DNA of 47,665 nucleotides from Capnocytophaga cynodegmi DSM 19736 (GTDB lineage Bacteria; Bacteroidota; Bacteroidia; Flavobacteriales; Flavobacteriaceae). The DNA lies in the NCBI RefSeq assembly GCF_000379185.1, contig NZ_KB900713.1:1-47665 (forward strand), read 5' to 3'. This document shows positions 1 through 8,054 of this stretch, piece by piece. Position 1 is the first letter of the stretch; every line of letters starts with the position of its first letter. The notes under the pieces were generated by a model. That model ran no database searches, was not told where the DNA came from, and saw nothing but the letters and a program-made list of their open reading frames with translations. The translations under genes were made by a program, and so were the position numbers.

Positions 1-57
1 ATAAAAATATATATACGTAGTTTCAATAATATTCGGATAACCTAAAAATATAAATAT

Positions 58-726
58 ATGGATATTTCACAACTATTGATAGAAAAACAACGTCTTATAG
101 AAAAAGGTAGAGAATTATTATCAAATAAAATATTTCCAGATGAAGTATTAGTAAATATTCGAGATGAGAGATTACGAAAAGATATCGCTAAGGAAATTTT
201 TACTCCTAATGATATTCGTTTTGAAGATTTAAGCAAAGAAGAACAAGTTAAAAGAAGAGAAAGTCTAAAAGTACAATTATTATTCAGTGAATATTTGCAC
301 TCTTTTGTAACATTAAAGTCAATTACATACTTACTATTAATAATAGGATTGATTACTTTAATCACAGCAATTTTACATATAAATAATAATTTGTACTTTG
401 GTATAATTACAAGTTTTATAGGGATTTTATTGTTTTTGATTTCTCTTGATAAAGAAAAAGTAGTAAAATACTCGCTAAAAATAGCTATTATTTATTCGGT
501 TTTATATTTGATTGAACTCATTATTTTAAAAATACCAATGCCATATATTCAACCAATAAACGTTGATGTATTAGAATCACGAAGGGGAGCTTTAACGAAA
601 ATAGTAAACTTAGTATCACCTTATTTATATGTTATCTTACGTATAGTGGTAGGGGTATTTCTATTTAAAATATATACAGCTCAACAAAAATTTATAGAGG
701 GTAAAAGAAAATTTAGACAAGGTTAA
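58..726 (+). CDS. Hypothetical multi-pass membrane protein next to a MNT-HEPN pair
   Basis: I do not recognise this 222-aa protein. Seen: a charged, probably cytoplasmic N-terminus of about 75 residues rich in Glu, Lys and Arg, then about four hydrophobic stretches (roughly residues 88-105, 112-130, 140-160 and 188-205) and a short basic tail. There is no signal peptide and no catalytic motif that I can name. It ends 10 bp before mntA on the same strand, so the two are probably cotranscribed. The gene is very AT-rich, like mntA and hepT and unlike the transketolase gene further on, so all three may have arrived together. A role as a third component of the toxin-antitoxin locus is possible but unproven. 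The A-rich stretch before the ATG fits a Bacteroidota start. Confidence 0.7.
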   Translation: MDISQLLIEKQRLIEKGRELLSNKIFPDEVLVNIRDERLRKDIAKEIFTPNDIRFEDLSKEEQVKRRESLKVQLLFSEYLHSFVTLKSITYLLLIIGLITLITAILHINNNLYFGIITSFIGILLFLISLDKEKVVKYSLKIAIIYSVLYLIELIILKIPMPYIQPINVDVLESRRGALTKIVNLVSPYLYVILRIVVGVFLFKIYTAQQKFIEGKRKFRQG

Positions 727-736
727 ATAATAAACA

Positions 737-1048
737 ATGAAAGAAATACAAAAACATCAAGAGGATATTGTAGCGGCTTGTAAGAAATACAAAGTAAGTT
801 CTTTATATGCCTTTGGTTCAGTAACTCGGGAGGATTTTTCTAAGCAGTCAAGTGATATTGATTTATTAGTGGTATTTCAGCCTATTGATTTGCTTGATTA
901 TGCCGATAATTATTTCGATTTATTGTTTGTTTTGCAAGGAATTTTTAATCGGAAAGTAGATTTAGTTACCGAAAAATCCTTGAAAAATCCTTACTTTATA
1001 GAAGAAATAAATAAAACAAAACAACTTATTTATGCCGAAGCAAGTTAA
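737..1048 (+). CDS. mntA: MntA-type minimal nucleotidyltransferase, putative antitoxin
   Basis: A 103-aa protein with the nucleotidyltransferase fold signature. Gly27-Ser28 is followed after 11 residues by Asp40-x-Asp42, and the third metal-binding acidic residue is probably Asp75 in the KVDLV strand. The classical spacing is GSX10DXD, so this one is a residue longer. Known for the family: MntA proteins paired with HEPN toxins act as antitoxins that add AMP to a tyrosine in the HepT active site. Seen here: the stop of mntA overlaps the start of the HEPN gene by 17 bp, the usual coupled arrangement. The length matches the stand-alone MNT family. The toxin-antitoxin role is inferred from the pairing. 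Confidence 0.88.
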   Translation: MKEIQKHQEDIVAACKKYKVSSLYAFGSVTREDFSKQSSDIDLLVVFQPIDLLDYADNYFDLLFVLQGIFNRKVDLVTEKSLKNPYFIEEINKTKQLIYAEAS

Positions 1049-1373
1049 GAAATGGCTTTATGATATTCTTACAGCTATAGAAGAAATTGAGTCGTATTTT
1101 GATGAAAATACTAAGGATTTTGATTACTTTTCAAGTAATGGAATGTTGAAACGTGCCATTGAAAGAGACTTAGAAATTATAGGCGAAGCTGTAAATCGAA
1201 TATTAAAAGTAGCACCAAATACAGAAATTACTAATGCAAGAAATATCGTTGGATTACGCAACCAAATTATACACGCTTACGATAATATTCAGGACGAAAT
1301 CATTTGGGGGATAGTCATCAAAAACATTCCTTTACTGAAACAAGAAATAAAATTATTAATTAAAAATGAATAA
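1032..1373 (+). CDS. hepT: HepT-like HEPN (DUF86) ribonuclease toxin
   Basis: A 113-aa, largely helical protein of the DUF86/HepT family. The HEPN active-site motif RX4HXY is present as Arg76, His81 and Tyr83 in RNQIIHAY, so the predicted RNase site is intact. An earlier helix carries Arg45, Asp46, Glu48 and Gly51-Glu52, in the usual ERDLEIIGEA context of the family. It overlaps mntA by 17 bp and ends 9 bp before the transketolase C-subunit gene, so it sits inside what looks like a single transcription unit. Family knowledge: HepT cleaves RNA and is silenced by AMPylation of the motif tyrosine by MntA. Whether it is active here is inference. Confidence 0.88.
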   Translation: MPKQVKKWLYDILTAIEEIESYFDENTKDFDYFSSNGMLKRAIERDLEIIGEAVNRILKVAPNTEITNARNIVGLRNQIIHAYDNIQDEIIWGIVIKNIPLLKQEIKLLIKNE

Positions 1374-1382
1374 AATACGATT

Positions 1383-2333
1383 ATGAAATATACAGACACA
1401 GGAAAAAAGGATACTCGAAGCGGCTTCGGGGCAGGATTGGCTGAGCTTGGGCGTACCAATCCTAACGTAGTGGCGTTGTGTGCTGACCTTATTGGGTCGC
1501 TCAAAATGGAGAAATTTATTGAAGAAAATCCGGAACGTTTCTTCCAAATTGGTATTGCCGAAGCTAATATGATGGGCATCGCGGCAGGACTTACCATAGG
1601 AGGAAAAATTCCGTTTACGGGTACATTTGCTGCATTTTCAACGGGAAGGGTGTACGACCAAATCCGTCAGTCGATTGCATATTCGGGCAAAAATGTAAAG
1701 ATTTGTGCTTCACACGCAGGACTTACCTTAGGGGAAGACGGAGCAACGCACCAAATTTTGGAAGACATCGGTCTGATGAAAATGCTCCCCGGAATGGTAG
1801 TTATCAATCCGTGCGACTATAATCAAACTAAAGCGGCCACTATTGCCATTGCCGATTATCAAGGACCGGTTTATTTACGTTTCGGGCGTCCGACAGTAGC
1901 AAATTTTACTCCGGAAGACCAAAAGTTCGAAATTGGTAAAGGTATTCTTCTCACAGAAGGGAAAGATGTAACTATTGTCGCCACAGGACATTTGGTTTGG
2001 GAAGCCTTACTTGCTGCCGATGAATTAGAAAAACAAGGTATTTCTGCTGAAGTAATTAACATTCATACTATCAAACCTTTGGACGAGGAAATTATTTTAA
2101 ATTCCGTAAAGAAAACCAAATGTATTGTTACTTGTGAGGAACACAATTACTACGGAGGATTGGGCGAAAGTGTATCACGTGTACTTACACAAAGGTTCCC
2201 TATTCCACAAGAATTCGTGGCAGTGAATGACACATTCGGAGAATCAGGAACACCTTCACAGCTAATGAAAAAATACGGACTCGACAAAGATGGTGTACTA
2301 AAAGCCGTAGAAAAAGTACTCAAAAGGAAGTAA
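1383..2333 (+). CDS. Transketolase C-terminal subunit (pyrimidine-binding plus C-terminal domains)
   Basis: A 316-aa protein matching the C-terminal half of transketolase. It has the TPP pyrimidine-binding domain with catalytic Glu60 in QIGIAEANM, the GAT-H-EDIGLMK segment, then the C-terminal transketolase domain containing CEEHNYYGGLGE. Transketolase moves two-carbon units in the non-oxidative pentose phosphate pathway. In Bacteroidota it is often split into N- and C-subunits encoded side by side. The N-subunit that binds the TPP diphosphate is not upstream within this window; the three genes before it are a membrane protein, mntA and hepT. Base composition is clearly more GC-rich than those neighbours, as expected for a highly expressed core gene. 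A hairpin terminator follows at 2361-2402. Confidence 0.93.
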   Translation: MKYTDTGKKDTRSGFGAGLAELGRTNPNVVALCADLIGSLKMEKFIEENPERFFQIGIAEANMMGIAAGLTIGGKIPFTGTFAAFSTGRVYDQIRQSIAYSGKNVKICASHAGLTLGEDGATHQILEDIGLMKMLPGMVVINPCDYNQTKAATIAIADYQGPVYLRFGRPTVANFTPEDQKFEIGKGILLTEGKDVTIVATGHLVWEALLAADELEKQGISAEVINIHTIKPLDEEIILNSVKKTKCIVTCEEHNYYGGLGESVSRVLTQRFPIPQEFVAVNDTFGESGTPSQLMKKYGLDKDGVLKAVEKVLKRK

Positions 2334-2360
2334 ATCAGAAGAAATATATAAATTTTGAGA

Positions 2361-2402
2361 AAAAAATCGGGTTGGAATTAGTGTTTTTCAACCTGATTTT
2401 TT
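2361..2402 (+). terminator. Rho-independent terminator after transketolase C-subunit
   Basis: AATCGGGTTG at 2365-2374 pairs with CAACCTGATT at 2389-2398 with one G-T pair, and a run of six T follows at 2397-2402. It lies 28 bp after the transketolase stop codon. Confidence 0.8.
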
Positions 2403-2512
2403 GATTATAATCCTAAATATTTACAATTTTTTAATGGAAAAAAATCAATTACGTAAAAAGATTGCGTATCACTTATATAATTTTGCAATGTAATCAATAG
2501 AGAATATATCTG

Positions 2513-3286
2513 ATGAAAATAAAGACACGTCCTGAGAAAAATACACCTAAAAAATCTAAAACTATTGAGTCACTGATAGAGGAAGCATATCGTCTTTTTA
2601 AACATTCACTGAATGGAAAGCTAAATGTATGTACTCCATGTTGTGTATCTCCTGAGAGAATACAAGAACTTTTACAGACTCCTGTGTATGAACTTTCTAT
2701 ATCTGCTATTTATGATTATTTAGATGCTATACATTATGATGAAGCAGGATATGAGATAAAACATTTCTTACCTCGAATATTTGAACTCTTGACAGAAGAT
2801 GCCTTAATAAGACATTCTACCGAACTTATATTAGACAAATGCCATTTCGAAAAAAGCTGTTGGCAACAAACAGAATTGGATTTTATGAAACGTTTCTCGA
2901 CAGAATTCACAAGATATGTACTTACAAATTATAATAAAAACCAAGGAGATAATGCAATGAGCTATATTTTGATGTTCAATTTAGCAGGACTTCCTACCAA
3001 GCATTTATTTGATGTTTGGGAAAATGAACTGACTTCTTCACCACTCGCTCTTGAACATTTACAAGTAATGATGTATTATTATGTTGACGATGGGTATTAT
3101 TCTTGTCCTTTTTCAGATAATCCTGAGTTTAACAACGAAGTACAAAGCTGGATAACAAGTACTAAACTTGCTAAAATTGTGCTTCCCATCATTGAAAAAG
3201 AATATTTTGAAAATACTAATCTTACGGAAGAAACTCGCTATTATTTGGATTTACTTTATGGAAAATTGGAGCTTAATTTGAAATAA
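2513..3286 (+). CDS. Hypothetical protein, 257 aa, with a Cys-x-x-Cys-Cys cluster
   Basis: I do not recognise the family. It has no signal peptide or membrane segment. It starts with a lysine-rich tail of about 18 residues, then a CTPCC cluster (residues 40-44) and a largely helical, acidic and aromatic body with many Tyr, Glu and Leu residues; further cysteines occur in DKCHFEKSC and YYSCPFSD, so metal binding is conceivable. A -7 type element TAATTTTG at 2478-2485 lies about 28 bp before the ATG, suggesting its own promoter downstream of the terminator of the preceding gene. It converges on a minus-strand secreted protein, with only 6 bp between the two stops. No function is proposed. Confidence 0.72.
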   Translation: MKIKTRPEKNTPKKSKTIESLIEEAYRLFKHSLNGKLNVCTPCCVSPERIQELLQTPVYELSISAIYDYLDAIHYDEAGYEIKHFLPRIFELLTEDALIRHSTELILDKCHFEKSCWQQTELDFMKRFSTEFTRYVLTNYNKNQGDNAMSYILMFNLAGLPTKHLFDVWENELTSSPLALEHLQVMMYYYVDDGYYSCPFSDNPEFNNEVQSWITSTKLAKIVLPIIEKEYFENTNLTEETRYYLDLLYGKLELNLK

Positions 3287-3292
3287 AATAAG

Positions 3293-4243
3293 TTACATTT
3301 TTAAACTTGCTTTGATGAGCTTTGTATTTCCGTTATCATCATCTGTTATAAAAACAACTTCAGTATTACCATTTGATTTTGAAGATAATATCGTGATGGA
3401 CTCTACTTTTATAGGATTTTCGCCATTATTCGGAATTAAATTATAACGGATTACTTTAGGTCTCTGAAAATCAGAAACATCAATTACCCCAACCAAACTC
3501 CCGATGATTTCCCCATCGTTATAAGCATCATCAGTAGCTTCTACCGAAGCCGTAAAAATAATCTTCGATTTTTCCTTAAATGCTGCTCCCGAAAAACCTG
3601 CTTCAAATTTTTCTATCTCAGGAAGAGAAATTCGGCTTATTTCTATTTTGGGAAGATTTCCTGTTTTTAGGTATGATAAAAAATCTTGATAATCAAACTT
3701 TACAATAACATTGTTACTTCTATTAAATAAATATAAAAATCCATCAGAAAAAGCACTTGCTTCGATATTGAGTTCTGTTTTTGCCAATAAAGGAAAATGT
3801 TTTAGATATTCATAAAAATCTGTTATTGAATGACTTTCTATCATTGAATTTTCATTTAGTAAAACTCGAACAAACACATCACGTTGTGGAGATTTTGAAC
3901 CAGAGCCAAATACGACAAGCTCATTTTCAGAAATCATTTCCAAAGTTTCAAAGTCAGGTTTAATTTTCTTTTTGATACGATTTCCTTTGAAATTATCTGC
4001 TGAAGTTTCCAATAATGAAATTCTATTTTCAACCTGAAAGTTAGAATTTATTACATACAAAAACGGACTATCATCACCAATTGCATATAATTTTTCACCA
4101 TTTGCAGCTAATCCTGACCCACTCGGGAAGTTTTCTATATTATTAATTTTCTGTATTTCTATCTTCATTTTTTTCTGAGAATATATATTCAAAGTACAAA
4201 AACAAATTATTATCAAAAGACTTAAAAAATTATTCATACGCAA
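3293..4243 (-). CDS. Secreted beta-propeller-like protein (DUF6929-like)
   Basis: A 316-aa protein with a signal peptide (residues about 1-22, hydrophobic LSLLIIICFCTLNIYS). The rest is beta-rich with repeated strands containing GSGLAANGEKLYAIGDDSP, VFGSGSKSPQRD and EASAFSDGFLYLFNR, the pattern of a phytase/SdiA-regulated-like propeller. I associate it with the DUF6929 group from overall appearance only. It is the last gene of an apparent minus-strand operon NUDIX-crcB-lnt-this gene, starting 12 bp after the lnt stop. Location is probably periplasmic. No catalytic residues can be assigned. Confidence 0.75.
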   Translation of the reverse strand: MRMNNFLSLLIIICFCTLNIYSQKKMKIEIQKINNIENFPSGSGLAANGEKLYAIGDDSPFLYVINSNFQVENRISLLETSADNFKGNRIKKKIKPDFETLEMISENELVVFGSGSKSPQRDVFVRVLLNENSMIESHSITDFYEYLKHFPLLAKTELNIEASAFSDGFLYLFNRSNNVIVKFDYQDFLSYLKTGNLPKIEISRISLPEIEKFEAGFSGAAFKEKSKIIFTASVEATDDAYNDGEIIGSLVGVIDVSDFQRPKVIRYNLIPNNGENPIKVESITILSSKSNGNTEVVFITDDDNGNTKLIKASLKM

Positions 4244-4255
4244 CCTAATATATTT

Positions 4256-5842
4256 TTATCCACGTTTTTTTGCAATTGCATACAAAAATATAAATAAACT
4301 CAAAAACAACGAAATACGAGCAAAATAATCTCCCATTTTTACATAGAATGTTATTTTATCATTTAAGTTTATGGTATTTCGCAAACTTCCTTGCTTTTCA
4401 TAACCTAATGATTTTGTAATTTCTCCTTTTTGATTTATAAACGCTGAAACTCCTGTATTAGCACTTCGGGCGATACTACGACGCGTTTCAATTGCACGTA
4501 ATTGAGCATAGCTTAACAATTGTTTATGTCCTTGCGTGTTTTTCCACCAAGCATCATTTGTAAGAATTGCTAAAAAATTCGCTCCTTTTTTGATATAATC
4601 TGTTACAAATTCACCATAAATTGACTCATAACAGATGATGGGAGCTGCTTTTCCTTCTGTTTTTTCGCCCCAAAAGACGCTTCTCTCCTCTTGTGTAGTT
4701 TTTAAGGCTACAGTTCCTCCCAAATCTATCAAAGTTTCACCCAAAATAGGCTTTAGAACACTCTGATAAGGAAAATTTTCAACCCCGACTACTAATTTTG
4801 ACTTGTGATATAGCGGAATAGAATCATTTGTATTTAATAAAAAGGCAGAATTATAGTCATTGTACCAAATGTCTGCCCTTTCCAGATAATTCGTTTGTTT
4901 GGTTATTTTAGATTTTTCTTTGAAGAAATCAATCATAGCTATCCCTCCAACGATGTTCAAATTTGGATATTTCAACACCATCGAACGCAAAATGGCAAGT
5001 TCCCACGAATTTTGTAAATTTTCTAACTTAACGTTATCAGCAAATACAGTTTCAGGAGTAACAACAAAATTCACTTTTTTATCTAATGAATTTTCGGAAA
5101 GATTTACCAATAATTGTGCTATTTCTTGGTTTGAAATTTGATATTTTTCGAAATAAGGGTCAATATTTGGCTGTAGAACAATTACATCAATAGGATTTTC
5201 TCTCTCATTGTAATTAATATACATAAAATAAGACACCAAAACAGGTATAGCAAAACATAAAACTGAAATTCCTACACCTTTTGCAAGATTTTTTCTGTTT
5301 TTTATCTCAAAATATGATTTTAAAAAGGAAAAAAGTAGAATATTTATAAGTAAAATCCATAAACTACCACCAAATGTTCCTGTGTATTCATACCATTGAA
5401 TCCAAGTAATTTGCCCTGAAAAAACATTTCCTAAATTGAGCCAAGGCCACGAAACATCCCACGTTAAATGAAATTTCTCGAAGGATAACCATATCGAAAT
5501 CAGAAAAATAAGAGCTATTTTTTGAGGTAATCTCTTTGCAGCAATGTGATATAGTAAAAATGTGGTAGTCATCAGTAGTGTATTTGCTAAGATTGCAAAA
5601 ACAGCTCCTCCTTGGGTTGAATACCATAGCCACCACGTAGTGATTATATTCCAAATTATAAAAGATAAATAACTGATTACAAATGTCTTCCTTTTAGTTT
5701 GCTTATAATTTTCACGTATGTTTTGTTCTGCTAATAATAGCGGAACAAAAGCGACAAAAATCAGTATAGTAAAACCATATGTAGGCCAAGAAAAAGCTAA
5801 AAGTAATCCTGATACTATTGCTAATAGTAGATTTTTTTTCAT
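4256..5842 (-). CDS. lnt: Apolipoprotein N-acyltransferase
   Basis: A 528-aa inner-membrane enzyme that N-acylates the diacylglyceryl-cysteine of lipoproteins. The N-terminal half carries about six membrane segments, beginning LLAIVSGLLLAFSWPTYGF. The periplasmic nitrilase-fold domain holds the expected catalytic triad: Glu in VTPETVF, Lys in YHKSKLVVGVE and Cys in PIICYESIYGE. The NDAWW segment typical of Lnt is present, and a final C-terminal membrane helix follows. Length is normal. It lies 17 bp downstream of crcB on the same strand, so the two are likely cotranscribed. Confidence 0.96.
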   Translation of the reverse strand: MKKNLLLAIVSGLLLAFSWPTYGFTILIFVAFVPLLLAEQNIRENYKQTKRKTFVISYLSFIIWNIITTWWLWYSTQGGAVFAILANTLLMTTTFLLYHIAAKRLPQKIALIFLISIWLSFEKFHLTWDVSWPWLNLGNVFSGQITWIQWYEYTGTFGGSLWILLINILLFSFLKSYFEIKNRKNLAKGVGISVLCFAIPVLVSYFMYINYNERENPIDVIVLQPNIDPYFEKYQISNQEIAQLLVNLSENSLDKKVNFVVTPETVFADNVKLENLQNSWELAILRSMVLKYPNLNIVGGIAMIDFFKEKSKITKQTNYLERADIWYNDYNSAFLLNTNDSIPLYHKSKLVVGVENFPYQSVLKPILGETLIDLGGTVALKTTQEERSVFWGEKTEGKAAPIICYESIYGEFVTDYIKKGANFLAILTNDAWWKNTQGHKQLLSYAQLRAIETRRSIARSANTGVSAFINQKGEITKSLGYEKQGSLRNTINLNDKITFYVKMGDYFARISLFLSLFIFLYAIAKKRG

Positions 5843-5859
5843 TTTATCTTACAATTTTG

Positions 5860-6234
5860 TTAAAAATGTATTTTACTTCCTAAGAAACAAGCCGTAATTC
5901 CCAGAAGAACACTTCCTAAAACATAAAAAATTGCTTTTATCGGCTCATTATTTTGAAAAAGTTGTAATGTTTCGAGTGAAAAAGTTGAAAAAGTAGTAAA
6001 TCCTCCTAAAATTCCTGTCATTAAGAAATATTGTAATTCTCCAAATTGAGGTTTTTCTTTAAAATAAGCGAAAAAAATACCTATCAGGAAACACCCAATG
6101 ATGTTCACAGCCATAATTCCGATAGGAAAATGCAACGTTTTGTCAAATTTTATGTTTAAAATAAAAGAAACAAATACTCTCAAAATTCCACCAATGAAAC
6201 TTCCCAAACCTGTTAGCAAAACCAATTTAATCAT
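5860..6234 (-). CDS. crcB: Fluoride channel CrcB/Fluc
   Basis: A 124-aa membrane protein with four hydrophobic helices and the family signature GGFTTFSTFSLE (about residues 75-86), where the Phe box lines the fluoride path and the TTFST segment binds the structural sodium ion. GLGSFIGGILR at the N-terminus and NIIGCFLIG in helix 2 also match. Members work as antiparallel dimers exporting fluoride; a single gene implies a homodimer. It lies between the NUDIX gene (45 bp upstream) and lnt (17 bp downstream). I see no fluoride riboswitch in the short spacer before it. Confidence 0.95.
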   Translation of the reverse strand: MIKLVLLTGLGSFIGGILRVFVSFILNIKFDKTLHFPIGIMAVNIIGCFLIGIFFAYFKEKPQFGELQYFLMTGILGGFTTFSTFSLETLQLFQNNEPIKAIFYVLGSVLLGITACFLGSKIHF

Positions 6235-6279
6235 TTCACTATTGAAATTAAAGTTTTAATAATCAGTAAATTGAAAAAA

Positions 6280-6864
6280 CTATTCAAATATTTTCTGGAT
6301 ATTTTTATAGGACTTTTTGATTAGTTCTTTCACTTCGCTTGGCTTTTTCCAACAAACCATTTCTATATCCTCTTCAATCTGAGCTTTAAGAACGCCTTTA
6401 TATTTTGTTTCCATATCATACCAATAAGTCTCTTTCAAAAAATATTGTCCATCTTGCTTGAAAATGTGATATGTTATGGTTCTGAAACGCATCAAATTTA
6501 GCTTTTTAACTCCTGTTTCTTCTTCTACTTCACGCAAGGCACAAACGGCAATATTTTCTCCTTTTTCTTTTTTCCCTTTGGGTAAATCCCATTTTCCTCG
6601 CCTTTTCATTATTAAAATTTCACCTTTTTTATTGGTGACAACTCCTCCTCCAGCCTTAATTACAGATAGTTTTTTCTTAAATTTTTTAAGTAGTTTTTCC
6701 TCTTTGGGGTGGTAAAGATAGATTTTTTCAACGCCTTTTTTATTCAATTCTGACATAATGAAATCAATTGTTACATCTTTTAGTCGAAAAAATTTGACAT
6801 TGTTAATATTTTCTTCTACATTTGTCAGAATAATAGATTTATCGTTAGCAAAAATTTCATACAT
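6280..6864 (-). CDS. NUDIX hydrolase
   Basis: A 194-aa protein with a complete Nudix box, GX5EX7REVEEETGV, in the middle of the protein (about residues 98-122). It is preceded by GKWDLPKGK, the usual entry to the catalytic helix. An N-terminal domain of about 70 residues precedes the Nudix fold. The substrate is some nucleoside diphosphate linked compound but cannot be read from the sequence. Its start codon is only 9 bp from the start of pyrE on the opposite strand, so the promoter of each gene must lie within the other coding region or upstream in the 9-bp gap. It probably heads the operon with crcB, lnt and the secreted protein. Confidence 0.92.
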   Translation of the reverse strand: MYEIFANDKSIILTNVEENINNVKFFRLKDVTIDFIMSELNKKGVEKIYLYHPKEEKLLKKFKKKLSVIKAGGGVVTNKKGEILIMKRRGKWDLPKGKKEKGENIAVCALREVEEETGVKKLNLMRFRTITYHIFKQDGQYFLKETYWYDMETKYKGVLKAQIEEDIEMVCWKKPSEVKELIKKSYKNIQKIFE

Positions 6865-6873
6865 AATTTAAAA

Positions 6874-7515
6874 ATGATTTTAGATACTAATACAGCACAA
6901 AAAACAGCTGATTTCTTGTTGCAAATAAAAGCAATAAAATTGAATTCTGAAAATTCTTTTACTTGGGCTTCGGGCTGGAAATCTCCAATATATTGTGATA
7001 ATCGCATAATTCTCTCATATCCAGAAGTTAGAGATTTTGTAGCTTCACAAATGGCAAAACAAATTAAAGAAAAATATCCAAATACAGAAGTGGTTGCAGG
7101 GGTTGCTACAGGAGCAATAGGTATTGGTATGCTTGTAGCAAATCAGCTGGGGCTACCCTTTATTTATGTTCGTCCTGAACCTAAAAAACACGGAAGACAA
7201 AATCAAATTGAAGGGCTTTTAGAAGCTAACCAAAACGTTATCGTAATTGAAGACCTAATCAGTACAGGAATGAGCAGCTTAAATGCTATTAAAGCTCTGA
7301 AAGACAGCCAAGCAAATGTATTGGGAATGATAGCTATTTTCTCTTACGGGTTTGATGTTGCTAATTCTAATTTTGCAAATGAAAAGGTAAATTTGTATAC
7401 GTTAAGTGATTATGAAAATTTACTTTTACAAGCTTTGAAAATAGGTTATATTTCTGAAAATGAGTTAGAAACTTTAAAAGATTGGCGAGAAAATCCTTCT
7501 CAATGGAAACAATAA
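6874..7515 (+). CDS. pyrE: Orotate phosphoribosyltransferase
   Basis: A 213-aa enzyme making OMP from orotate and PRPP in UMP biosynthesis. The PRPP-binding motif is clear in VIVIEDLISTGMSS (about residues 121-134), and FTWASGWKSPIYCDNR and RPEPKKHGR, which carry orotate- and PRPP-contacting residues, also match. Length is normal. It is divergent from the NUDIX gene with a 9-bp gap, and is followed after 95 bp by an SRPBCC-fold gene on the same strand. Confidence 0.96.
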   Translation: MILDTNTAQKTADFLLQIKAIKLNSENSFTWASGWKSPIYCDNRIILSYPEVRDFVASQMAKQIKEKYPNTEVVAGVATGAIGIGMLVANQLGLPFIYVRPEPKKHGRQNQIEGLLEANQNVIVIEDLISTGMSSLNAIKALKDSQANVLGMIAIFSYGFDVANSNFANEKVNLYTLSDYENLLLQALKIGYISENELETLKDWRENPSQWKQ

Positions 7516-7610
7516 AATAAATCAAAAAAATATGATAGAATAGTTAAGCAAAAGATAGAATTTCCATTTGATTTAACTACATATTTTATCAAACTTTGAC
7601 CCCTTTAATA

Positions 7611-8003
7611 ATGAATTTAGAAAGTCCAAAAGTAATCGTTTCTAAAGACCAACAAGAATTGTTCGGATTATTGGAAAATATAGAAAATTTTGAAAAATTA
7701 ATGCCCGATTCTATAAGTAAGTTTCAGGTAATCAATGGAGAATCTTTTTTATTCGCACTGAAAGGAATGCCTGAAATTGCTTTGGAAAAGAAAGGAAGCA
7801 TTCCTCATTCACAGATTGTTTTAGGAGCAAAAAGTGATAAAATACCATTCACGCTTACTACTAATTTATTAAAAAAGAGTGAAAATCAGACAGAAGTACA
7901 ACTTCTTTTTGAAGGAAATTTTAATCCGATGATGGCAATGATGATTAAATCTCCTATTTCAAAATTTATTGAAACTTTAGCAACCAAAATGAAAGATTTA
8001 TAG
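7611..8003 (+). CDS. SRPBCC-family small protein
   Basis: A 130-aa protein; I use the ATG at 7611 (MNLESPKVIV) rather than a TTG 15 bp upstream. The opening pattern, a strand followed by QELFGLLENIENFEKLMPD, then KGMPEIALEKKG and a C-terminal amphipathic helix ending SKFIETLATKMKDL, fits the START/SRPBCC ligand-binding fold. There is no signal peptide. Ligand and role are unknown. It lies 95 bp downstream of pyrE and 51 bp upstream of a methyltransferase, all plus strand. The family call is from fold pattern, not a catalytic motif. Confidence 0.8.
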   Translation: MNLESPKVIVSKDQQELFGLLENIENFEKLMPDSISKFQVINGESFLFALKGMPEIALEKKGSIPHSQIVLGAKSDKIPFTLTTNLLKKSENQTEVQLLFEGNFNPMMAMMIKSPISKFIETLATKMKDL

Positions 8004-8054
8004 AGCTGAAAAAGAATGATTTAATTTTTTTAGGTCATTGTTTCGTTTTTTGAT

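Noticed and set aside
7596-7610. TTG start for the SRPBCC protein
   Set aside because: The ATG at 7611 begins the family-like sequence and the five extra residues look like leader.
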